Position numbers and translations under genes: made by a program. DNA of 64,000 nucleotides from Paucidesulfovibrio longus DSM 6739. Its GTDB lineage: Bacteria; Desulfobacterota; Desulfovibrionia; Desulfovibrionales; Desulfovibrionaceae. Positions 30,233-40,197 of the stretch are shown here, piece by piece. Location: NCBI RefSeq assembly GCF_000420485.1, contig NZ_ATVA01000015.1, positions 124,001-188,000 on the forward strand. The letters run 5' to 3'. The notes below the pieces were generated by a model. That model had not been told where the DNA came from. It saw only the letters and a list, made by a program, of their open reading frames with translations, and searched no databases. Positions within the stretch are counted from its first letter, which is position 1. Every line of letters begins with the position of its first letter.

Positions 30233-31618
30233 ATGTCCGCCAATGCTGCACTGATCAAGGAATTCGAGACTCTTCTCGGCAAGGAGAACGTGCTCACTTC
30301 CGAGACTGATCTCCACTCCTATTCCTACGACGCCGCCGTGCTCGACTCCAAAACCCCGGCCCTGGTCCTGCGCCCGACCAACAGCGAAGCGCTGGGCAAA
30401 GCCGTGGCCCTCTGCAACGAGAATGAACTCAAGATCACGGTCCGCGGTGCCGGAACCAACCTTTCCGGCGGCACCATTCCCCATCCGGGAGGCGTGGTCA
30501 TCCTGACCAACGCCCTGAACAAGATCCTCGAAATCAACGAACAGGATCTCTACGCCCGCGTCCAGCCCGGCGTGGTCACGGCCCAGTTCGCGGCCGAGGT
30601 CGCCTCCCGCGGCCTGTTCTACCCGCCGGATCCGGGCTCTCAGGCCGTCTCCACCCTCGGCGGCAACGTGGCCGAGAACGCCGGCGGCCTGCGCGGCCTC
30701 AAGTACGGCGTGACCAAGGACTACGTCATGGGCGTGGACTTCTTCGACGTGGACGGACAGCTGGTCAAATCCGGCTCCCGCACCGTCAAATGCGTCACCG
30801 GCTACAACCTCACCGGCCTGATGGTCGCCTCCGAGGGTACCCTGGGCGTGTTCGAATCCATCACCCTCAAGCTGATTCCGCCCGTTCCCGCCGCCAAGTC
30901 CATGATGGCCGTGTTCCCGTCCATGAACGCCGCCGCCGACACCGTGGCCGCCATCATCGCCGCCAAGATCGTGCCCGCCACCCTGGAGCTGATGGACAAC
31001 TTCACCATCCGCACCGTGGAGAACTTCCGCAAGGCCGGCCTGCCCGTGGACGCCGAGGCCCTGCTGCTCATCGAGGTGGACGGCCACCCGGCCCAGGTCG
31101 CCGAGGAAGCCGAAAAGGTCGAGGCCATCTGCAAGGCCAACAAGGCCACCTCCGTGACCGTGGCCCAGGACGCGGCCCAGCGCGACAAGGTCTGGCAGGC
31201 CCGCCGCGACGCGCTGCCCGCCCTGGCCAAGCTGCGCCCCACCTGCGTGCTCGAGGACGCCACCGTGCCCCGCTCCAAGATCCCGGCCATGATCGACGCC
31301 CTCGGCGCCATCAGCAAGAAGTACGACCTGACCATCGGCACCTTCGGCCACGCGGGCGACGGCAACCTGCACCCGACCATCCTCACGGACAAGCGCGATA
31401 CCCACGAGTGGGAGCGCGTTGAAAAAGCCATCGACGAGATCTTCGAGAAGGCCCTCGGCCTCGGCGGCACGCTTTCCGGCGAGCACGGCATCGGCATGGC
31501 CAAGTCCAAGTACCTTGCGAAGGAGACCTCCAAGGCCACCCTCGAATACTCCCGCAAGATGAAGTCCGTCCTCGACCCCAAGGGCATCCTCAATCCCGGC
31601 AAGATCATCGGCTGGTAA
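30233..31618 (+). CDS. FAD-linked (D-)lactate dehydrogenase, GlcD/Dld-II type (461 aa)
   Basis: Oxidises 2-hydroxy acids, here most likely D-lactate, to the keto acid. FAD_binding_4 domain (about 40-180) with VRGAGTNLSGGTIPH and the GGNVAENAGGLRGLKYG loop; C-terminal FAD-oxidase domain (about 215-458) with the metal-binding GTFGHAGDGNLHP motif and SGEHGIGMAK. A soluble or peripheral protein, expected to pass electrons to the Fe-S protein encoded next. It corresponds to what I recall as DVU3027. ATG 30233 is preceded by TTTCAGGAGACC. Confidence 0.93.
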   Translation: MSANAALIKEFETLLGKENVLTSETDLHSYSYDAAVLDSKTPALVLRPTNSEALGKAVALCNENELKITVRGAGTNLSGGTIPHPGGVVILTNALNKILEINEQDLYARVQPGVVTAQFAAEVASRGLFYPPDPGSQAVSTLGGNVAENAGGLRGLKYGVTKDYVMGVDFFDVDGQLVKSGSRTVKCVTGYNLTGLMVASEGTLGVFESITLKLIPPVPAAKSMMAVFPSMNAAADTVAAIIAAKIVPATLELMDNFTIRTVENFRKAGLPVDAEALLLIEVDGHPAQVAEEAEKVEAICKANKATSVTVAQDAAQRDKVWQARRDALPALAKLRPTCVLEDATVPRSKIPAMIDALGAISKKYDLTIGTFGHAGDGNLHPTILTDKRDTHEWERVEKAIDEIFEKALGLGGTLSGEHGIGMAKSKYLAKETSKATLEYSRKMKSVLDPKGILNPGKIIGW

Positions 31619-31628
31619 GGGGGACAAC

Positions 31629-32927
31629 ATGGCTGAAATCAAGAAACTCGTGACCATGCTCAAGGAGCTGGACGACCAGCTCGTGAACTGCATGAAGTGC
31701 GGCATGTGTCAGGCCGTCTGCCCGATCTTCAAGCGCACCGGCCGTGAGGCCGACGTGACGCGCGGCAAGCTCGCCCTCGTCGAGGGGCTTGCCGGGGAGA
31801 TCCTCAAGGACGCCGACGGCGTCAATGAAGCCCTCAACCGCTGCCTGCTCTGCGGAACCTGCCAGGCCAACTGCCCCAGCGGCGTCCAGGTCGTGGACAT
31901 CTTCCTCAAGGCCCGCGCGATCATGACCGGCTACTTCGGCCTTTCCCCGGCCAAGAAGCTGATCTTCCGCCGCCTTTTGGCCCATCCCGGCCTGTTCAAC
32001 CTGCTCACCGGCATGGCCAGCAAGTTCCAGGGCATGTTCATCAAGCCCGCGGACCAGATCATCGGCTCGTCCTGCGCGCGCTTCAACGCGCCCGTGGTCG
32101 GCGACCGCCACTTCAAGGGACTGGCCCAAAAGCCGCTGCGCAAGATCGTGTCCTCCCTGGACGAGCCCGCTGGCAAAAGCGGTCTGCGCGTGGCCTTCTT
32201 CCCCGGCTGCGTCGTGGACAAGATGTACCCCGACGTGGGCACCGCTTCGCTCAAGGCCTTGCGCCACCACGGCGTGGGCGTGTTCCTGCCTTCCGGGCAG
32301 GCCTGCTGCGGCATCCCGGCCCTCTCCAGCGGCGACCGCGCCACCTTCGAGAGCCTGGTCCGCCAGAACCTCGCCAAGTTCCGCGCGGGCCAGTTCGACT
32401 ACCTGCTGACCCCCTGCGCCACCTGCACCTCGACCATCAAGGAACTCTGGCCGACGATGTACAAGGGCGCGGATGCGGACGTGCAGGCGCTCAAGGAGCT
32501 GGCCGAAAAGACCATGGACATCAGCCAGTTCCTGGTCGACGTGATCGGCGTCGATGTGCAGGCCGCCTCGTCCAAGGCTCCGAAGGTCACCTACCACGAC
32601 CCCTGCCACCTCAAGAACTCCCTCGGCGTCACGGCCCAGCCCCGCAAGGTGCTCAAGGCCAACCCCGCCTACCAGTTCGTGGAGATGGCCGAGGCCGGGG
32701 TCTGCTGCGGCTGCGGCGGCAGCTTCAACATCAATCATTATGAAATGTCCAAGGCAATCGGCACCCGCAAGGCCGAGAACGTGATCGCCTCCGGAGCCGA
32801 CGTGGCCGCAACGTCCTGCCCCGCCTGCATGATGCAGCTGACGGACATGCTTTCCCGTCAGGGCAAGGGCGTGCGCGTCAAGCACGTCATCGAATGCTAT
32901 GCGGAGATGATCAGTTCGGCCGATTAA
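31629..32927 (+). CDS. Fe-S oxidoreductase subunit of lactate dehydrogenase, GlcF-like (432 aa)
   Basis: Two 4Fe-4S ferredoxin motifs (CMKCGMCQAVCP near residues 21-32, CLLCGTCQANCP near 72-83) are followed by two CCG domains. The first shows FFPGCVVDKMYP and CCGIP, the second DPCHLKN and CCGCGG. This is the architecture of GlcF and HdrD-like proteins, which carry electrons from flavin dehydrogenases to the membrane quinone or other acceptors. It begins 10 bp after the dehydrogenase, so the two are likely one enzyme. No membrane span is visible. Confidence 0.92.
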   Translation: MAEIKKLVTMLKELDDQLVNCMKCGMCQAVCPIFKRTGREADVTRGKLALVEGLAGEILKDADGVNEALNRCLLCGTCQANCPSGVQVVDIFLKARAIMTGYFGLSPAKKLIFRRLLAHPGLFNLLTGMASKFQGMFIKPADQIIGSSCARFNAPVVGDRHFKGLAQKPLRKIVSSLDEPAGKSGLRVAFFPGCVVDKMYPDVGTASLKALRHHGVGVFLPSGQACCGIPALSSGDRATFESLVRQNLAKFRAGQFDYLLTPCATCTSTIKELWPTMYKGADADVQALKELAEKTMDISQFLVDVIGVDVQAASSKAPKVTYHDPCHLKNSLGVTAQPRKVLKANPAYQFVEMAEAGVCCGCGGSFNINHYEMSKAIGTRKAENVIASGADVAATSCPACMMQLTDMLSRQGKGVRVKHVIECYAEMISSAD

Positions 32928-32951
32928 CCGAACAACCAAGGAAACCAATCC

Positions 32952-35060
32952 ATGTCCAAGAACCTGTATGTCACCGCCACCGGGCCGCGAAGCGGCAAGT
33001 CCGCCATTGCGCTCGGCCTGATGCAACTGCTGTCCGGCCATCTGCGCAAGGTCGCCATCTTCCGGCCCATCATTCAGGCCACTCAGGGCAAGGATCACGA
33101 CATCAGCCTGATCCTCTCCCGCTTCAACATCAATCAGGACTACGAACGCGCCTACGGCTTCACCCTGAGCGAGGCGCGGGAGAGGATCGGGGCCGGGCAG
33201 TATGCCCAGCTCCTGGAAGACATCCTGGAGAAATACAAGGAACTCGAAGCGCAGTACGACTTCGTGCTCTGCGAAGGCACCGACTTCCAGGGCCAGGATC
33301 CGGCCTTCGAGTTCGATCTCAACGCGGACATCGCCGCCAACCTCGGCGCGCCCGCGGTCCTGGTCTGCAACGGCAACGGGGGCCAGTCCACCACGGACAT
33401 CACCCGCTCCGCCCAGCTCAACGTCGAAGCCCTGGAAGAGAAGGGCGTGGACGTGACCGCCTGCATCGTGAACAAGGTCAAGGCGACCACGGACGTGCAG
33501 GAGATCATCAAGAACATCCGCTGCGTGGCCCGCTGCGACGAGCCTCTGCTCGTCTACGCGATTCCCGAGGTGGACGCCCTGGGCAAGCCCACCGTGGGCG
33601 ACGTGGGCAAGTGGCTGAACGCGAAACCGCTCTTCGGCGAGGACGGCCTGGACAACCTGGCCCAGTCCTACATCATCGCGGCCATGCACATCAGCCACTT
33701 CCTGGAATACCTGGAGCCGGGCGGACTGATCATCACCCCCGGCGACCGTTCGGACATCATCCTCTCCAGCCTGGCTTCCCGGCTTTCCTCCAACTACCCG
33801 GACATCTCCGGCATCGTGCTCACAGGCGGTCTGGAGCCCTCGGAGAGCGTGAAGAAACTGATCATGGGATGGACCGGCGTTCCCGTGCCCGTCCTTTCCG
33901 TGGGCGACTCCACCTTCCCCACCACCCAGCGGCTCAGCGAGCTGTACGGGCGCATCGACCCCGAGGATGACAAGCGCATCGCCACGGCCCTCGGCGTGTT
34001 CGAGCAGCACGTCGAGCTGGACGAGCTGCGCAACCGGCTGGTCAGCCGCCGTTCGAGCAGGGTCACCCCCAAGATGTTCGAATACGGACTGGTGGAGAAG
34101 GCCCGCGCCCACAAGCAGCGCATCGTGCTGCCCGAAGGTTCGGGAGAGCGCATCCTGCGGGCTGCGGACATCCTGCTGCGGCGCGGCGTGGCCGACATCA
34201 CCCTGCTCGGCCGGCCGGACGAGATCCGCAGCAAGGCGTCCCGCATGAGCCTGGACATCTCCGGGGCGGAGGTCATCCTCCCGGAACAGGCCGAGATGTT
34301 CGAACACTACGCGCAAACCTACTACGAACTGCGCAAGCACAAGGGCCTGCGCGAGGTGGACGCCCGCGACCGGATGCTCGATCCGACCTACTTCGCCACC
34401 ATGATGGTGCACAAGGGGCAGGCCGACGGCATGGTTTCCGGTTCCGTGACCACCACGGCCGCCACGATCCGGCCCGCCTTCGAGTTCGTGAAGACCAAGC
34501 CCGGAGCGTCCATCGTCTCCAGCGTGTTCTTCATGTGCCTGAAGGACAAGGTGCTCGTGTACGGCGACTGCGCCGTGAACCCGAACCCGGACGCCCGCCA
34601 GCTTGCCGAAATTGCCGTCAACTCCGCGGAAACCGCGCGCATCTTCGGCGTGGAACCCCGCGTGGCCATGCTTTCCTACTCCACGGGCTCGTCCGGCAAG
34701 GGCGCGGACGTGGAAAAGGTCATCGAAGCCACGGCCCTGGCCAAGGAGCTTGCTCCGCACCTGCTCATCGAAGGCCCGCTGCAATACGACGCGGCCATCG
34801 ACGAGGAAGTGGCCAAGACCAAGCTGCCCTTCAGCGAAGTGGCGGGCAAGGCCACCGTGTTCATCTTCCCGGACCTGAACACCGGCAACAACACCTATAA
34901 GGCCGTGCAGCGCGCCTCCGGCGCCGTGGCCATCGGCCCCGTTCTCCAGGGCCTGAACAAGCCCGTGAACGACCTTTCGCGCGGCTGCACCGTGCCCGAC
35001 ATCGTCAACACCGTGGCCATCACCGCCATCCAGGCGCAGGCCGAAAAAGGACTTCTGTAG
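32952..35060 (+). CDS. pta: Phosphate acetyltransferase, long form (702 aa)
   Basis: Converts acetyl-CoA and phosphate to acetyl phosphate. Long Pta form: an N-terminal P-loop domain (TATGPRSGKSAIALGL at residues 8-23), a middle DRTGG domain, and the C-terminal catalytic PTA_PTB domain (about 375-700) with VLPEGSGERIL and ALSYSTGSS-type motif (MLSYSTGSSGKG). It sits between lactate oxidation and acetate kinase genes, so its role is substrate-level ATP formation from lactate. 24 bp after the preceding gene. Confidence 0.96.
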   Translation: MSKNLYVTATGPRSGKSAIALGLMQLLSGHLRKVAIFRPIIQATQGKDHDISLILSRFNINQDYERAYGFTLSEARERIGAGQYAQLLEDILEKYKELEAQYDFVLCEGTDFQGQDPAFEFDLNADIAANLGAPAVLVCNGNGGQSTTDITRSAQLNVEALEEKGVDVTACIVNKVKATTDVQEIIKNIRCVARCDEPLLVYAIPEVDALGKPTVGDVGKWLNAKPLFGEDGLDNLAQSYIIAAMHISHFLEYLEPGGLIITPGDRSDIILSSLASRLSSNYPDISGIVLTGGLEPSESVKKLIMGWTGVPVPVLSVGDSTFPTTQRLSELYGRIDPEDDKRIATALGVFEQHVELDELRNRLVSRRSSRVTPKMFEYGLVEKARAHKQRIVLPEGSGERILRAADILLRRGVADITLLGRPDEIRSKASRMSLDISGAEVILPEQAEMFEHYAQTYYELRKHKGLREVDARDRMLDPTYFATMMVHKGQADGMVSGSVTTTAATIRPAFEFVKTKPGASIVSSVFFMCLKDKVLVYGDCAVNPNPDARQLAEIAVNSAETARIFGVEPRVAMLSYSTGSSGKGADVEKVIEATALAKELAPHLLIEGPLQYDAAIDEEVAKTKLPFSEVAGKATVFIFPDLNTGNNTYKAVQRASGAVAIGPVLQGLNKPVNDLSRGCTVPDIVNTVAITAIQAQAEKGLL

Positions 35061-35068
35061 GCAACGCT

Positions 35069-36283
35069 ATGAAGATACTCGTGATCAACGCCGGAAGCTC
35101 GTCCATCAAGTACCAGATGCTGGACATGACCGACGAGGCGGTTCTCGCCTCCGGGCTCGTGGAACGCATCGGCGAGCCCACGGGCAAGCTCGTGTACAAG
35201 GCCTTCCCGGACTCGGACCAGGAGAGCAAGACCGTTCTGGAACAGCCCATCCCCGACCATGAGACGGGAATGAAGCTGGTCATCGAACTGCTCACCGACG
35301 CCGACAAGGGAGTGATCAAGGACATCTCCGAGATCACGGCCGTGGGCCACCGCATCGTGCACGGCGGAGACAAGTTCCACGCGCCCTCCCTGGTGGACGA
35401 CGTGGTGGAACAGGCCATCGAGGACACCGCGCCCATGGCCCCGCTGCACAACATGGCCCACCTCGCAGGCATCCGCACGGCCAAGGCGCTCTTCCCCGGC
35501 GTGCCCCAGGTGGTCGTCTTCGACACGGCCTTCCACCAGACCATGCCGCCTGAAGCGTACATGTACGCCCTGCCCTACGAAATGTACGAAAAGCAGCGCG
35601 TGCGCCGCTACGGGTTCCACGGAACCTCCCACAAGTACGTTTCCGGCGAGGCGGCCAGGCTCATGGGCAAGGCCCCGGAAGAGTGCAACGTGATCACGCT
35701 GCACCTCGGCAACGGCTGCTCCATGAGCGCCGTCAAGGGCGGCGAGTGCGTGGACACCTCCATGGGCCTGACTCCGCTGGCCGGCCTGATCATGGGCACC
35801 CGCTGCGGCGACGTGGACCCGGCGGTCTACGCCTTCCTGGAGCGGTCCCAGGGGCTGACCCTCTCGGAGATCGACTCGATCATGAACAAGCGTTCCGGCC
35901 TGCTGGGCATCTGCGGCATGAACGACATGCGCGACATCCACGCGGCCATCGAGAAGGGCGACGAGAAGGCCGCCCTGGCCCTGAACATGGTCACCTACCG
36001 CAACCGCCAGTACATCGGCTCCTACATGGCCAGCCTGGGCGGCAAGGTGGACGCCATCGTGTTCACGGCGGGCATCGGCGAGAACGACGACATCGTCCGC
36101 GCCAAGACCGTCGAGGGCCTGGAAGCAATGGGCATCAAGCTCGATCCCGCCAAGAACGCGGGCCGCGCCACGGAGCCCAAGGCCGTGCACGCCGCTGACA
36201 GCCGCGTGCAGATCTGGGTCATTCCCACCAACGAAGAACTGGAAATCGCGCGCCAGACCCGCGACCTCGTCGCCGGAGCCTGA
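35069..36283 (+). CDS. ackA: Acetate kinase (404 aa)
   Basis: Makes ATP from acetyl phosphate and ADP. Both family signatures are present: ILVINAGSSSIKY at the start and the second signature around VGHRIVHGG. FDTAFHQTMP, RRYGFHGTSHKYV and FTAGIGEND are catalytic and nucleotide-binding segments. Length is normal. It follows pta by 8 bp. Together with pta it yields the ATP that offsets sulfate activation during lactate oxidation (known for sulfate reducers). Confidence 0.97.
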   Translation: MKILVINAGSSSIKYQMLDMTDEAVLASGLVERIGEPTGKLVYKAFPDSDQESKTVLEQPIPDHETGMKLVIELLTDADKGVIKDISEITAVGHRIVHGGDKFHAPSLVDDVVEQAIEDTAPMAPLHNMAHLAGIRTAKALFPGVPQVVVFDTAFHQTMPPEAYMYALPYEMYEKQRVRRYGFHGTSHKYVSGEAARLMGKAPEECNVITLHLGNGCSMSAVKGGECVDTSMGLTPLAGLIMGTRCGDVDPAVYAFLERSQGLTLSEIDSIMNKRSGLLGICGMNDMRDIHAAIEKGDEKAALALNMVTYRNRQYIGSYMASLGGKVDAIVFTAGIGENDDIVRAKTVEGLEAMGIKLDPAKNAGRATEPKAVHAADSRVQIWVIPTNEELEIARQTRDLVAGA

Positions 36284-36301
36284 GCGCCGAAAGGATACGC
36301 C

Positions 36302-36919
36302 ATGAGCGAACGAATCGAGCTTTTCAAGGAAAAGGCCAAGCTGGTCTCAGCTCTGGTTTCCGAAGTCGCCAGCATGGGCGAGGCGTTTGAATACGCCATG
36401 GACCTCTGCGAGAAAAAGGAAGCCTGCCAGCTCCTCATGTCCGGCTGCGGCGAAGCCGTCTCCGACCCGGCCAAGGATCTTTGCGACGCCAAGCAGCGCA
36501 AGGTCGTGGCCGCCCCGAATCTCTCGGAAGAGGACTTCGCCAAGCTCCAGGCCCTCTGCGCGGCCAAGGACTTCGACTGCATCCGCGAAGGCATGCGGAA
36601 ACACCTCGCGGGCATCGACATCGGCGTGACCGTCTGTCAGGGCGGCATCGCCGAGACCGGCTCGCTGATGCTGGAGTCCAGCGACGAGGAAGTCCGCCTG
36701 GCGACCATGGTCGCCGAGTACCACGTCGCCGTGCTGCCGAAATCCGCCATCCAGGCCACGTCCTACGACCTGGAGAGCGAACTGGCCAAGCGGCTTGGAA
36801 ACGGTCCGAGCTACACCGCCCTGATCACGGGCGCGTCGCGCACCGCGGATATCGAGCGCGTCCTCGCGCTGGGCGTGCACGGCCCGCTTGAACTGCACAT
36901 CCTGCTTCTGGAGGGCTAG
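36302..36919 (+). CDS. lutC: LUD-domain protein, LutC/YkgG family (205 aa)
   Basis: A small soluble protein of the LutC family, one part of the LutABC lactate-oxidation system. ETGSLMLESSDEEVRLAT and LITGASRTADIE are the conserved LUD segments (about residues 115-190). It lies 18 bp after ackA and 2 bp before the large LUD/Fe-S protein, as lutC commonly neighbours lutB. The role of LutC is not well established; it may bind the substrate or support complex formation. Confidence 0.9.
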   Translation: MSERIELFKEKAKLVSALVSEVASMGEAFEYAMDLCEKKEACQLLMSGCGEAVSDPAKDLCDAKQRKVVAAPNLSEEDFAKLQALCAAKDFDCIREGMRKHLAGIDIGVTVCQGGIAETGSLMLESSDEEVRLATMVAEYHVAVLPKSAIQATSYDLESELAKRLGNGPSYTALITGASRTADIERVLALGVHGPLELHILLLEG

Positions 36920-36921
36920 CC

Positions 36922-39075
36922 ATGCAGAGCGCAAAAGATCTCAAGGAATACCGCGCCGAGCTGCGCGAGTCCCTGGACAACGAGTTTCTCCGCAAGACCC
37001 TGGACACCTTTGCGGTGGCCTACCGCGCGGGTCGCGCCAACGCCTTCAAGGGCATCGACGTGAAGACCCTGATCGCGGAGATCGCCCAATCCAAGGACGA
37101 GGCCGCGGCCCGCATGGACGAACTCTTCGAGGAGTTCAAGAAGAAGGCCGAGGCCGTGGGCGTCACGGTGCACCTGGCCAAGGACGGCGACGAGGCCAAC
37201 CGGATCATCGGCGAAATCGCCCAGAAGTCCGGCTGCAAGAAGATCGTCAAGTCCAAGTCCATGACCGCCGAGGAAACCCTGCTCAACCACCATCTCGAAG
37301 ACATCGGGCTGGAGGTCACCGAGACGGACCTGGGCGAATGGATCATCCAGCTGCGGCACGAAGGGCCGACCCACATGGTCATGCCCGCCATCCACCTTTC
37401 CCGCTATCAGGTGGCCGACCTCTTCGGCGACGTCACCGGCAAGAAGCAGGAATCGGACATCGAGAAGCTGGTCAAGGTCGCCCGCCGCGAACTGCGCCGC
37501 AAGTACGCCGAAGCCGACATGGGCATCTCCGGCGCGAACTTCTGCGTGGCCGAGACCGGCACCATCGGCATCGTCACCAACGAGGGCAACGCCCGCCTGG
37601 TGACCACCCTGCCGCGCGTGCACGTCGCCCTGGCGGGCCTGGACAAGCTGACCCCGACCCTGCACGACGCCCTGCGCGTGATCAAGGCCCTGCCCAAGAA
37701 CGCCACGGGCCAGGCCATCACTTCCTACGTGACCTGGATCACCGGGGCCAACGAGTGCAAGGCCGCGCCCGACGGCAAGAAGGAAATGCACGTCGTCTTC
37801 CTGGACAACGGCCGCCGCGCCCTGGCCAAGGATCCGATCTTCAAGGAAGTGCTGCGCTGCGTGCGCTGCGGCGCCTGCGCCAACGTCTGTCCGGTCTACC
37901 GCCTCGTGGGCGGACACAAGATGGGCCACATCTACATCGGCGCCATCGGCCTGATCCTGACCTACTTCTTCCATGGCCGGGACAAGGCCCGCAACCTGGT
38001 GCAGAACTGCATCAACTGCGGCGCGTGCGAGGACATCTGCGCGGGCGGCATCCACCTGCCCCGCCTGATCAAGGAAATCCACGCCCGCATCCAGGATGAG
38101 GAGGGCCATCCCCTCAAGTCCGTGCTGCTCGGCAAGGTGCTCGCCAACCGCAAGCTCTTCCACCGCCTGCTCAAGGCCGCCCGCTGGGCCCAGGCTCCGG
38201 TCAAGGAAAAGAACGGCTACCTGCGCCACCTGCCCATGGTCTTTTCCAAGGAACAGGACTTCCGCGCCCTGCCCGCCATCGCGGACAAGGCCTTCCGCGA
38301 CCTCTGGCCGCACCTGAAGCCCGAAGTCGCCAACCCCAAGCACACGGTCGCGCTCTTCTCCGGCTGCGTGCAGGACTTCGTCTACCCCGACCAGCTCGCG
38401 GCGGCCATGCGTTCCTTCGAGGGACGCGACGTGGCCGTGGACTTCCCCATGGACCAGTCCTGCTGCGGCCTGCCCGCCCAGATGATGGGCGAGACCAAGG
38501 CGGCGCGCGACGTGGCCAGGCAGAACATCCGCGCCTTCGAGGAAGGCGGCGCCCAATACGTGCTCTGCTCCTGCGCCTCCTGCGCCTCGCAGCTCAAGCA
38601 CGCCTACCCCAAGCTGCTCGAAGGCGACAAGGTCTGGGAACCGCGCGCCAGGGCCTTTGCCGAAAAGGTCATCGACTACAGCTCCTTCATGCACGACGTG
38701 CTCAAGGTCGAGCCCAAGCAGTTCCAGGACAAGGGCCGCAAGGTCACCTACCACGCGCCCTGCCACCTCTGCCGGGGCCTGGGCGTCAAGGAGGCCCCCC
38801 GCGAGCTGATGCGGACCGCCGGCCTTGACTACCAGCCGTGCAATGAGGAAGAAGTGTGTTGCGGCTTCGGCGGAACCTTCTCCATGAAATTCCCGGAGTT
38901 GTCCGCCCAGCTGCTGAGCAAGAAGCTGGCCGACGCCGAAGCCACCGGAGCCGAAGAGCTGCTCACGGACTGCCCCGGCTGCATCATGCAGCTGCGCGGC
39001 GGCGTGGAGGCCGCAGGACTGTCCATCAAGGTCCGGCACATCGCCGAGGCCGTGGCGGAACAACGCAAGAAATAG
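36922..39075 (+). CDS. LutB-LutA-type fusion: LUD, 4Fe-4S and CCG domains (717 aa)
   Basis: One chain combines what are two proteins in Bacillus LutABC. The LUD domain (about 65-300) has GANFCVAETGTIGIVTNEGNAR. Two 4Fe-4S motifs follow (CVRCGACANVCP near 313 and CINCGACEDIC near 361). Then come two CCG domains (SGCVQDFVYP near 478 with CCGLP near 513, and APCHLCRG near 612 with CCGFGG near 647), which match LutA. L-lactate oxidation is the expected activity. From memory, D. vulgaris has the same fusion (DVU3033). The gene starts 2 bp after lutC. Confidence 0.92.
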   Translation: MQSAKDLKEYRAELRESLDNEFLRKTLDTFAVAYRAGRANAFKGIDVKTLIAEIAQSKDEAAARMDELFEEFKKKAEAVGVTVHLAKDGDEANRIIGEIAQKSGCKKIVKSKSMTAEETLLNHHLEDIGLEVTETDLGEWIIQLRHEGPTHMVMPAIHLSRYQVADLFGDVTGKKQESDIEKLVKVARRELRRKYAEADMGISGANFCVAETGTIGIVTNEGNARLVTTLPRVHVALAGLDKLTPTLHDALRVIKALPKNATGQAITSYVTWITGANECKAAPDGKKEMHVVFLDNGRRALAKDPIFKEVLRCVRCGACANVCPVYRLVGGHKMGHIYIGAIGLILTYFFHGRDKARNLVQNCINCGACEDICAGGIHLPRLIKEIHARIQDEEGHPLKSVLLGKVLANRKLFHRLLKAARWAQAPVKEKNGYLRHLPMVFSKEQDFRALPAIADKAFRDLWPHLKPEVANPKHTVALFSGCVQDFVYPDQLAAAMRSFEGRDVAVDFPMDQSCCGLPAQMMGETKAARDVARQNIRAFEEGGAQYVLCSCASCASQLKHAYPKLLEGDKVWEPRARAFAEKVIDYSSFMHDVLKVEPKQFQDKGRKVTYHAPCHLCRGLGVKEAPRELMRTAGLDYQPCNEEEVCCGFGGTFSMKFPELSAQLLSKKLADAEATGAEELLTDCPGCIMQLRGGVEAAGLSIKVRHIAEAVAEQRKK

Positions 39076-39099
39076 CCACCTCCTCCTTATCCCTTACGA

Positions 39100-39122
39100 C
39101 CGGGCCCCCCGCAGGGGCCCGG
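39100..39122 (+). terminator. Hairpin at the end of the lut genes
   Basis: Perfect 9-bp stem CCGGGCCCC/GGGGCCCGG with a 5-nt loop, 25 bp after the LutB-type stop. There is no T tract downstream. It probably marks the end of the main lactate operon, with leaky read-through possible into the FMN dehydrogenase gene. Confidence 0.5.
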
Positions 39123-39169
39123 CGCACAGGGGCCGGGAGGCGCGAGGCCAAACCCAAGGGAGAATTCGC

Positions 39170-40186
39170 ATGAAAGAGATCCGCAAAGCCGCCAAGGAAC
39201 GTTTCCAGGGAACCTGCCGCGTCTGCCCCGTTTGCGATGGGCGCGTCTGCGCGGGCGAGGTTCCGGGCATGGGCGGTCTGGGCACGGGCGCTTCCTTCAA
39301 GGCCAACGTCGAGGCCCTTGCGCGCTGCCGCTTCAACATGCGCCTGATCCACGGCGTGAGCGAACCCGACACCTCGGTCCAGATTCTCGGCGAGCACCTG
39401 GACATCCCCGTGCTGGCCGCGCCCATCGGCGGCGTCTCCTTCAACATGGCCGGAGCCATGAGCGAAGAGGACTACATCGCCGCGAAGCTCCAGGGCTGCC
39501 GCGACGGCGGAATCCTGGGCTGTACGGGCGACGGCGTTCCCGAGGTCATCTACAAGAGCGGCTTCGCAGCCATCCGTTCCGTGGGCGGCAAGGGCATCCC
39601 CTTCATCAAGCCTTGGGAAGACGACGAACTCTTCGCCAAAATGGACCAGATCGCCGAAACCGGCGCCGAGATCATGGGCATGGACATCGACGCGGCAGGC
39701 CTCATCACGCTGCGGCTCATGGGACGTCCCGTTTCGCCGAAGACTCCTGAAAAGCTCAAGGAAATCATCGGCCGCACCCATCTCAAGTTCATCCTCAAGG
39801 GCGTGATGACCCCGGACGAGGCGCGCCTTGCCGTGGATTGCGGCGCGGACGCCATCGTGGTCTCCAATCACGGCGGCCGCGTGCTCGACCACACGCCCGG
39901 CGTCGCCGAGGTGCTCCCCGCGGTTTCCAGCGCCGTGCGCGGCCAGACCGTGGTGCTCGCGGACGGCGGCGTCCGCACCGGCGGCGACGTGCTCAAGATG
40001 CTCGCCCTGGGCGCGGACGCAGTGCTCATCGGCCGCCCCTTCTCCACTGCCACGGTCGGCGGCGGCCGGGAAGGCGTCGCCAAGTACATCGAGACGCTGA
40101 AAACGCAGTTTACGCAGGCCATGGTCATGACCGGCACGGCGAACGCAAAGAATGTGGACCGTTCTATTATTTTCGAAAGCAAGTAA
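39170..40186 (+). CDS. FMN-dependent alpha-hydroxy acid dehydrogenase (338 aa)
   Basis: TIM-barrel flavoenzyme of the L-lactate dehydrogenase/glycolate oxidase family. The active-site signature is VSNHGGRVLDHTP (His and Arg contact the substrate carboxylate). LADGGVRTGGDVLKMLALGA and IGRPF form the FMN phosphate site. The N-terminus has a Cys-rich CRVCPVCDGRVCAGEVPGMGG segment (about 15-35), seen in an anaerobe subgroup and absent from LldD of E. coli; it might bind a metal (inference). Substrate may be L-lactate or another 2-hydroxy acid. AAGGGAGAA precedes the ATG. Confidence 0.87.
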   Translation: MKEIRKAAKERFQGTCRVCPVCDGRVCAGEVPGMGGLGTGASFKANVEALARCRFNMRLIHGVSEPDTSVQILGEHLDIPVLAAPIGGVSFNMAGAMSEEDYIAAKLQGCRDGGILGCTGDGVPEVIYKSGFAAIRSVGGKGIPFIKPWEDDELFAKMDQIAETGAEIMGMDIDAAGLITLRLMGRPVSPKTPEKLKEIIGRTHLKFILKGVMTPDEARLAVDCGADAIVVSNHGGRVLDHTPGVAEVLPAVSSAVRGQTVVLADGGVRTGGDVLKMLALGADAVLIGRPFSTATVGGGREGVAKYIETLKTQFTQAMVMTGTANAKNVDRSIIFESK

Positions 40187-40197
40187 AGTTATAGTCA

